Assembly: GCF_040954835.1 (NCBI RefSeq)
Contig: NC_090711.1
Coordinates: 1,309,501-1,373,500 of the forward strand
DNA length: 64,000 nt
Source: Lepisosteus oculatus
Taxonomy: Eukaryota > Chordata > Actinopteri > Semionotiformes > Lepisosteidae
Reading direction: 5' to 3'
The notes beneath the pieces were generated by a model. The model saw only the letters and a list, made by a program, of their open reading frames with translations, did not search any database and was not told the origin of the DNA. Position numbers and translations under genes: made by a program. This document shows positions 58,925 to 64,000 of this stretch, piece after piece; position 1 is the stretch's first letter, and every line of letters begins with the position of its first letter.

Positions 58925-59155
58925 GGCGGCTCTACCTCAGGCTGCAGTTGAAGCAAGGGTTCGAATCCCGCTTTAACACCTTGGACTCTGGGGTCGCCGT
59001 GTGGGTTGGTGACTCCAGACTCCAAACCAGAGGGTCATGGGTATAAACTGTGAGCGGGGCACGGCTCACTGGTGCTTCTACAGCAGTAGGGGTGCCCTCC
59101 GGACGGTCACAGTACGATAGTGAGCCAATCCCGTTGAGTACAGTTCTGTTCAATT
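58925..59155 (+). mobile_element. tRNA-derived repeat, two tRNA-like units
   Basis: A near-perfect B box, GGTTCGAATCC at 58958-58968, follows ggctctacctcagg, and 90 bases later a second unit has an A-box-like tgggttggtgactcc (about 59002-59016) and B-box-like gggtcatgggtataaac (59031-59047). I read it as a dimeric or two adjacent tRNA-headed SINEs. The tail is gtacagttctgttcaattaa followed by AT-rich DNA. Neither unit folds convincingly as an intact tRNA gene by eye. Confidence 0.45.
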
Positions 59156-59269
59156 AAGTATTTAAAAAATATTTATTCGAAAATAAAATAAAAAACAACT
59201 GCTCGAAATCTTGGCTGGCAGCTCCTTTAAGAGAGGAAGTAGGAAGAGGGTTCGCAGAGCTTGAACCAG

Positions 59270-59510
59270 ACTGCGGCTGTTTGATAAATCACTCCAAGGC
59301 CCCATTAGCTGTCAGGCTCTGTCAGCGCCCCAAAGCAATCAGGGGAGCTAACGCAGGAACAGGAGGGTAAGACGGGGCCCGAGTGCTACCTCATTAATCC
59401 TGGCGTTCACATCGACATCTGTAGACAGTATTGAAGTGTGCGGTACTGAATGGAGCCCCAGAGACCACTCAATTACTTTATCTAAGAGCAATTAGGAACC
59501 TTTGGCTGCA
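59270..59510. promoter_or_regulatory. candidate conserved non-coding element (weak)
   Basis: Repeat-free with CCCATTAGCTGTCAGG, CCTCATTAATCCTGG, CTCAATTACTTTATC and GAGCAATTAGGAACC. Moderate GC between the sites. By-eye call. Confidence 0.3.
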
Positions 59511-60039
59511 GGTCAAGCTCCTTTTCTGGGGTGGGGGGTGGAAGATAAGGTGGTGGGGGGTGTGGGTGAGTGAAAAGCCACAAGAATAGCAAAAAAATAA
59601 TCTGTGACCTTTCCAGCAGGAGTGGTTTAAAGAGAATGAGCTGGCTGAGGTCCTGCGCTGCTGTCTCTCCCCTCGGCTTGTCTGGGCCTTATCTGTTTAA
59701 ACCTCAGTCTCCTTTATCCCCTTTTTTTAAAAAGGTGAGGCACCGCCGTGTTACTGGGTGAGAATAAGATTGATTCTTGAGAGTAAAAGCAGACACCTCC
59801 TGACAAAGACAGACAGTCAGGCTAAGCTGCCTGTGAAGAGTGGGTTTGTCGGTATTTGTCCAGTGGAACAGGTGTACGAATTCGGAACATTCTCCAGTTA
59901 AAGCATTGAGAGTAAAGATTGCCATTTGTCAAAACTATATGTCACCCCTGGTGTGACGGTTACCCATGCACCAGCAGCCCCACCGCAAAGAGCATCAGGA
60001 AAAACTGCTCCCTGGCTGAATTATGGGGGAACTTCGGGA

Positions 60040-60308
60040 GTGGGATTCAGTCAGGATACAGGCTAAGGATCTGCGCCTGTGGCTGGGAGGTTGCCGGTTC
60101 CAATCCCGCGGCCGGCAGAGGAGTCCTGCTCTACTGGGCCCCTGAGCAAGGCCCTTCACCCCAGCTGCTCCAGGGGTGCCGTATAAATGGCTGACCCTGC
60201 GCTCTGACCCCCAGCTTCTCTCCCGTCTGTGTGTCTCATGGAGAGCAAGCTGGGTCTGCGAAAAAGACAAATTACTAATACAAGAAATTGTATATGGCCA
60301 ATAAAGTG
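60040..60308 (+). mobile_element. tRNA-headed SINE, near full length
   Basis: The head carries an A-box-like region (ctgtggctgggagg) and a clear B box GGTTCCAATCC at 60096-60106. The body has ctgctctactgggcccctgagcaaggcccttcaccccagctgctccaggg, a widespread fish SINE body. The tail is acaaattactaatacaagaaattgtatatggccaataaag. It is the best preserved SINE here, likely the youngest. A 3' gap of a few bases then leads into unique DNA. Confidence 0.8.
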
Positions 60309-60597
60309 ATCTCATCTGATTTTATATTTCAAACATTTACTACTTTAGACATTAAACCTGCTTGCAAGCACAGTAGTGTTTGAGAATTTTATATCCGAGT
60401 ACTTGCGTACATCTGTGTCATACAGTATGAGTTCTTTCCAGACTTCTTGCATTGATTTCATCCCACCAGATAAAACTTATAAATACAGTGAACTCAGCAA
60501 ACACTGCGCGGGCTCTGTGTTCTGCTGATTGTTTCAAAAATTAGGTCGTAATTTTGACATGTCATTGGCAATCCATAGGAAGACTCAAAAGTTCATA

Positions 60598-60945
60598 TTA
60601 AATTGTGTTTATGATTCCCTTGTGTGGGGGATCGATGTGTTTGTTTATTACTTCTGCTTCTTTGGTTTGCTCCCCTGCTGAAACAGCTGAGGAAGCAGGA
60701 GAAGAGTTTCTCCTCTCGCCTTCTCTATCGCTAGCATGCTCTTCATCACAGCCCAGCATGAAGAACAGCAGAATCTCCTCTCGTCTCAGACAATTCCTCC
60801 CTGTCAACCGGAGATCCAGAGATGCCCACATTAACCAACGTTTCAAGTTCTGCCTCAGGGTATGGCTGTTTCTTGGGATGTGTGAATCTCGGGCTGCGAG
60901 ATCTTCAATCCAGTTCCTTGTTTCCAAAACAAACACAAGGTCCTG
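60598..60945 (-). other. weak candidate coding segment on the minus strand
   Basis: A minus-strand open frame runs from a TAG at about 61000 to a TAA near 60598. An acceptor-like ttttcag stands just before codon GAC at about 60943. Downstream the product is mixed, charged and hydrophobic (RNWIEDLAARDSHIPRNSHT early, EEILLFFMLGC later), with more balanced codon use than most frames here. I cannot match it to any protein. Frames of this length are expected about a dozen times by chance in the window, so this is only a candidate terminal exon or pseudogene piece. Confidence 0.2.
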
Positions 60946-61254
60946 AAAACTTTGGAAATATTTAGCTCTATCTAAATCAGTCACGCACTTTGGCCCTGTC
61001 TACTTTAGTATGCGCAGCTACACTATGATTAATAACATCGTGTACACTCTCCCGCTAGGAGTTCCAGCTATGCTGGTGCTCAAGCCTGCTGCTGAAAGCT
61101 AAATTCAGCTCCAGCATTAACCAAGCCAGAGAAAAGAGGTCGTAGATTTAGAATCACTTGACAATTTATTTTTGTATTATGAAACTGAATTAGGATGGCT
61201 TGCTGATGTGTCGGTCAGACCTTCTGCTTTTCAGAATTCCAGTTCTTGGTAATT

Positions 61255-61520
61255 ATCCTAAGATTCTCACACCTTGGGTATGGGGTTTGCATGAGTTGGG
61301 AATGTTTGTTTTCTCCCGCCTCCCAGATGCACACTGGCTGGGTTTGATTGGCTATTCTAAAGTGCCCCTCCCACCATGACCCAGTGACAGATCCAGTGGT
61401 GGGGCTAGCACCCCTCCTAATCCTCCCTTGTGTGCTGTGCTTATGGGATAGGCCCCGGCTTGTCACAAGCCTTCCTAGGATAAGGCGCCTTCTGTTAATG
61501 GATACAAACACATCTTTTAA
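61255..61520 (+). mobile_element. L2-tailed SINE or tail fragment
   Basis: tatggggtttgcatgagttggg, gttttctcccgcctcc, gattggctattctaaagtgccc, tgtgctgtgcttatgggataggccccggcttgtcac and cctaggataaggcgc follow the family order of the 15.1 kb copy with clear divergence. It ends at tggatacaaac. Confidence 0.7.
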
Positions 61521-61879
61521 AATCCCATTTCGTGAGGCCATCACAGGCCCAGGAGTCGCCCCACACTGAGGTGTTGTTTCAGACGTAGTCTCTAGAGCAG
61601 AAACAGGTTCTTCGGTGCGAGTGGTACCGAACTAGCGGGGGTGAGCCATATGTTCCTGCTTTGCAGGTCACTGGAGAATCCAAATTAAGTGCATATTGAC
61701 TCATTAATACACACACAAGACAGATGGAGAGGCAAAACGCCAAGGAGAATTATAAAAAAAAAACTTAGAAGAAGCCTAAGAAGCAGATGTAATGTATTTT
61801 CTGTATTTTTTTTTTTAAACAGACCTGTTCAAACACACAGAGCTGTGTCGTCGTGTTACCAAAGGTGTGGAGAGGAATA

Positions 61880-62400
61880 ACCACTTGTCCCCTAAAGAAG
61901 CGTCTGTAATACGGAGCCTCTGTGTTCCTCTGTAGCAAATTGCTCTCATTAATGTTTGCTGCTAATTCCTGTGTGGCCTCATCAATGGACTCCAGGAGCT
62001 GCCAAATAAACCCTTTCTCCCTCAGGCCGGCTTCCCTCCCAGGCTTTCTCATTACACTCACCTGAAAGCAAAATCTGGGAACAGCCAACCCAGTGCATCG
62101 CTTTGCTGCTATCGAATAGCTCTCCGCCCCGAACAACGAAATCAATAGAAATGAAAACCCAGTTGCATTAGCGCTGAATCTGATGGGAGGCAGCAGGCAT
62201 GATATTTAACAAGAGCCCACTAGAGAATTCCACGCAAAATGAAGTTGAAATGCAATAGAAATGTAATTTAGATGAATGAGAAAGAAGCAGAGAAAAAAAA
62301 AAACTGAGCAAAAAGTGAAAAGCTGTTTTCTCCTATTGCTATTTCCATAAAACCCATTAGGCAGATTGAGATGAGGCTTTTGATGTTTTAATGCAGGTTA
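61880..62400. promoter_or_regulatory. candidate conserved non-coding element, alternatively a coding exon
   Basis: AT-rich and repeat-free, with CAAATTGCTCTCATTAATGTTTGCTGCTAATTCC at 61936-61969 and further sites at 62150-62400 (TTTAATGCAGG, CATTAGGCAG). It is also crossed by a 126-codon minus-strand frame (61765-62145) whose middle part looks protein-like (WQLLESIDEATQELAANINE). A minus-strand CAG|GTGAGTG at 62062 looks like a splice donor for an exon to its right, and the same bases follow a ttttgctttcag acceptor. Both readings cannot be true. I favour non-coding. Confidence 0.35.
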
Positions 62401-62409
62401 AACAGAGCG

Positions 62410-64000
62410 GTGTGTTTGAGCAGGTCAGAGCAGAGCCCCGGTGGTCGAATCGTGATCAGAGCTGCAACACCCCTGAAACACATTGCGCATACCTGGGGTG
62501 TGCAATAGGTGTCCAATAGATTGGGGGAGGCAAGTGGCAAGAATTAGCTAATTCTTTTGAGCAGCAGTTCGCTTTATTCTTGGGTCTCTGTCATAAACCC
62601 TTTCAGCAGCGTGCCATGATGGAAGTTTACAGCTTGGCTCAGCTGGTATGATACACAAGCACACCTCCTGTAATGTATTCTATCATCTCACAGTGTATCA
62701 CACTTATAAATCTTCCAGCGCTCGTTACGTATTTAACATTGCTTCTCCCCAGCTCGGCACGTTTTCATGTTGTAATGGGAATACCATGACGAATGTTTCT
62801 GTGCAGTGTTTATTACAGTGCCGCTGCTGCAGTTCATCATATTTCCCTGGGCCAGGGCTGTCAAGCCCACCGACGGCACTTTCAAACCACTGGCAGCCAC
62901 AGCACTGCCTTGGCAGAACAGCGGCAGAAGCGTAAACATGTCGTTACCAGATAACTGTTCGATAGCGTGTCTACAGCAGCCGTGCGAGATGGTACAGAGA
63001 CACTGCGGAGGAGAAAGACAGAGCGAAGCCTGCTTCTGCGCCCAGAGCCTGCAGCACGTGGCCAGACAGGGGTCAGTGCTGGGCAGAGCCAGGACGGGGA
63101 GAGAGAGTATTCGCTGTTGCACCGTTATTCCCTCAGTGATTGCACTGAGCTGGGACCCTCCAGGCCCCTCTGTCACCCTGCTCCTGATTCTGCTGTTCAA
63201 AGACCAGGCTGCCCAACACCAAGGCCTGTTCCCATCACAGAGGAGCTCAGCTCTGCTAGCAGCTGCCTCTGAATAGGCCACCACTGTAACCTGGTTTCAG
63301 TTTACGCTCCTTTGTTTTGAGCCGGATTATGCATGAGAAAAAGTGAAGAACACTGTGAAGTACTTAATCATTGCTCAAAACATTTTGTCTTTAATTGACG
63401 CAAGTCAGTCTGGTCTGGCTTGTTGGAGCTGCTCCGAGGGCTCCTGTCTCCTCCTTCAGCTCCGCTCTGCTGTTACAGGACGAGCCCAGGGGCGGCTGTG
63501 TGGTCAGAGCGCTGCTTCATGCAATAGCTCACTTCAGGAGTTTAACTGCAGACTTCAGCGAGATACCCTGGTTAACTTCACAACTGCGTTTTTCCTTCCG
63601 TTAGTTAAAACGTTTGTCACACCTTGAAAGTGTAATACCGTTATAAAGTAATTAAGGAACTGTCTTCAACAAACAATTTGCACTTTTCTGATCAGTTGTT
63701 ACAAGCGTGATTTTGCACACAGCTGTGGATTCGTGGGACTGACGGAAAGCCTCTGCAGGGTAGCTGGTGTAAATATTTCGACCGCGAGCTGAACGGGGAT
63801 CATCAGCTGGCGCCTGTGACAGCGCAGGCGTGCAGGCAGGGCCTCCAGGGGCCCTGGGGCAGCCTGTTGCAGCTCGTCAGGCAGTGGGGATATTTGGAAT
63901 CTCCAGGCATCCCTCACTAACACTGCGGCCACAGTCTGAGGCCTCCGTCTGCTGACGGGTGAGAGGGGATCACAGCGTCGGGTCAGTGTGACACAAAATC
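62410..64000. other. unique non-coding stretch
   Basis: The 183-codon minus frame (62733-63284) and the 156-codon plus frame (62806-63276) overlap on opposite strands and match nothing I know. The sequence is GC-rich at 63000-63250. No repeat is recognised. Confidence 0.4.

Noticed and set aside
58925..58990. Intact tRNA gene
   Set aside because: The B box is good, but I cannot fold an acceptor stem or find the anticodon arm in place; a SINE head is likelier.
62733..63284. 183-codon minus-strand frame
   Set aside because: A plus-strand frame of 156 codons covers the same bases; neither resembles a known protein or has splice support.

Overview
The window reads as non-coding DNA from a vertebrate nuclear genome, most likely a ray-finned fish. 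The evidence is the repeat content: a SINE with a 5S-rRNA-derived head, tRNA-headed SINEs with L2/CR1-like tails, and decayed CR1/Rex-like LINE copies. My impression is a non-teleost or early-branching ray-finned fish, because sequences of this kind are common there, but this is inference. Base composition is mixed: AT-rich islands alternate with short CpG-dense patches. There are no operons, bacterial signals, rRNA genes or CRISPR arrays. The open reading frames of 60 to about 200 codons are about as numerous as chance predicts, and none belongs to a family I recognise except LINE fragments. I therefore call no protein-coding gene with confidence.

Layout. 1-5.5 kb: unique sequence with a very CpG-dense patch at 1.63-1.85 kb. 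5.5-5.8 kb: a LINE 3' end on the minus strand. 6.6-13.3 kb: unique sequence with several AT-rich, homeodomain-site-bearing islands that look like conserved non-coding elements, and GC-rich DNA at 10.5-12.9 kb. 14.4-22.1 kb: two 5S-headed SINE copies carrying CTCF-like motifs, an L2-tailed SINE, a tRNA-headed SINE, and a CpG-rich block at 19.4-21.1 kb that may be an orphan CpG island or promoter. 23-30 kb: the densest run of enhancer-like islands, two strong CTCF-like motifs and a 34-36 bp minisatellite. 30-38 kb: a LINE tail, a 25-bp tandem repeat, CpG-rich patches and a perfect hairpin. 39.5-41.3 kb: the largest mobile-element remnant, a CR1-like LINE with recognisable endonuclease and reverse-transcriptase motifs. 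43-48 kb: two further perfect hairpins and more enhancer-like islands. 52.7-53.4 kb: a 45-bp perfect direct repeat around a CpG-rich insert, then a four-half-site nuclear-receptor array. 54-62 kb: many SINE and LINE fragments, two weak candidate coding segments on the minus strand and an enhancer-like island.

Taken together, the best reading is a regulatory landscape (gene desert or long intron) near a developmental gene: AT-rich candidate enhancers, CpG-rich patches and CTCF-like motifs, with retroelements between them. I cannot name the neighbouring gene. Candidate enhancers were picked by eye and need a conservation alignment. I found nothing that amounts to a new multi-gene system.
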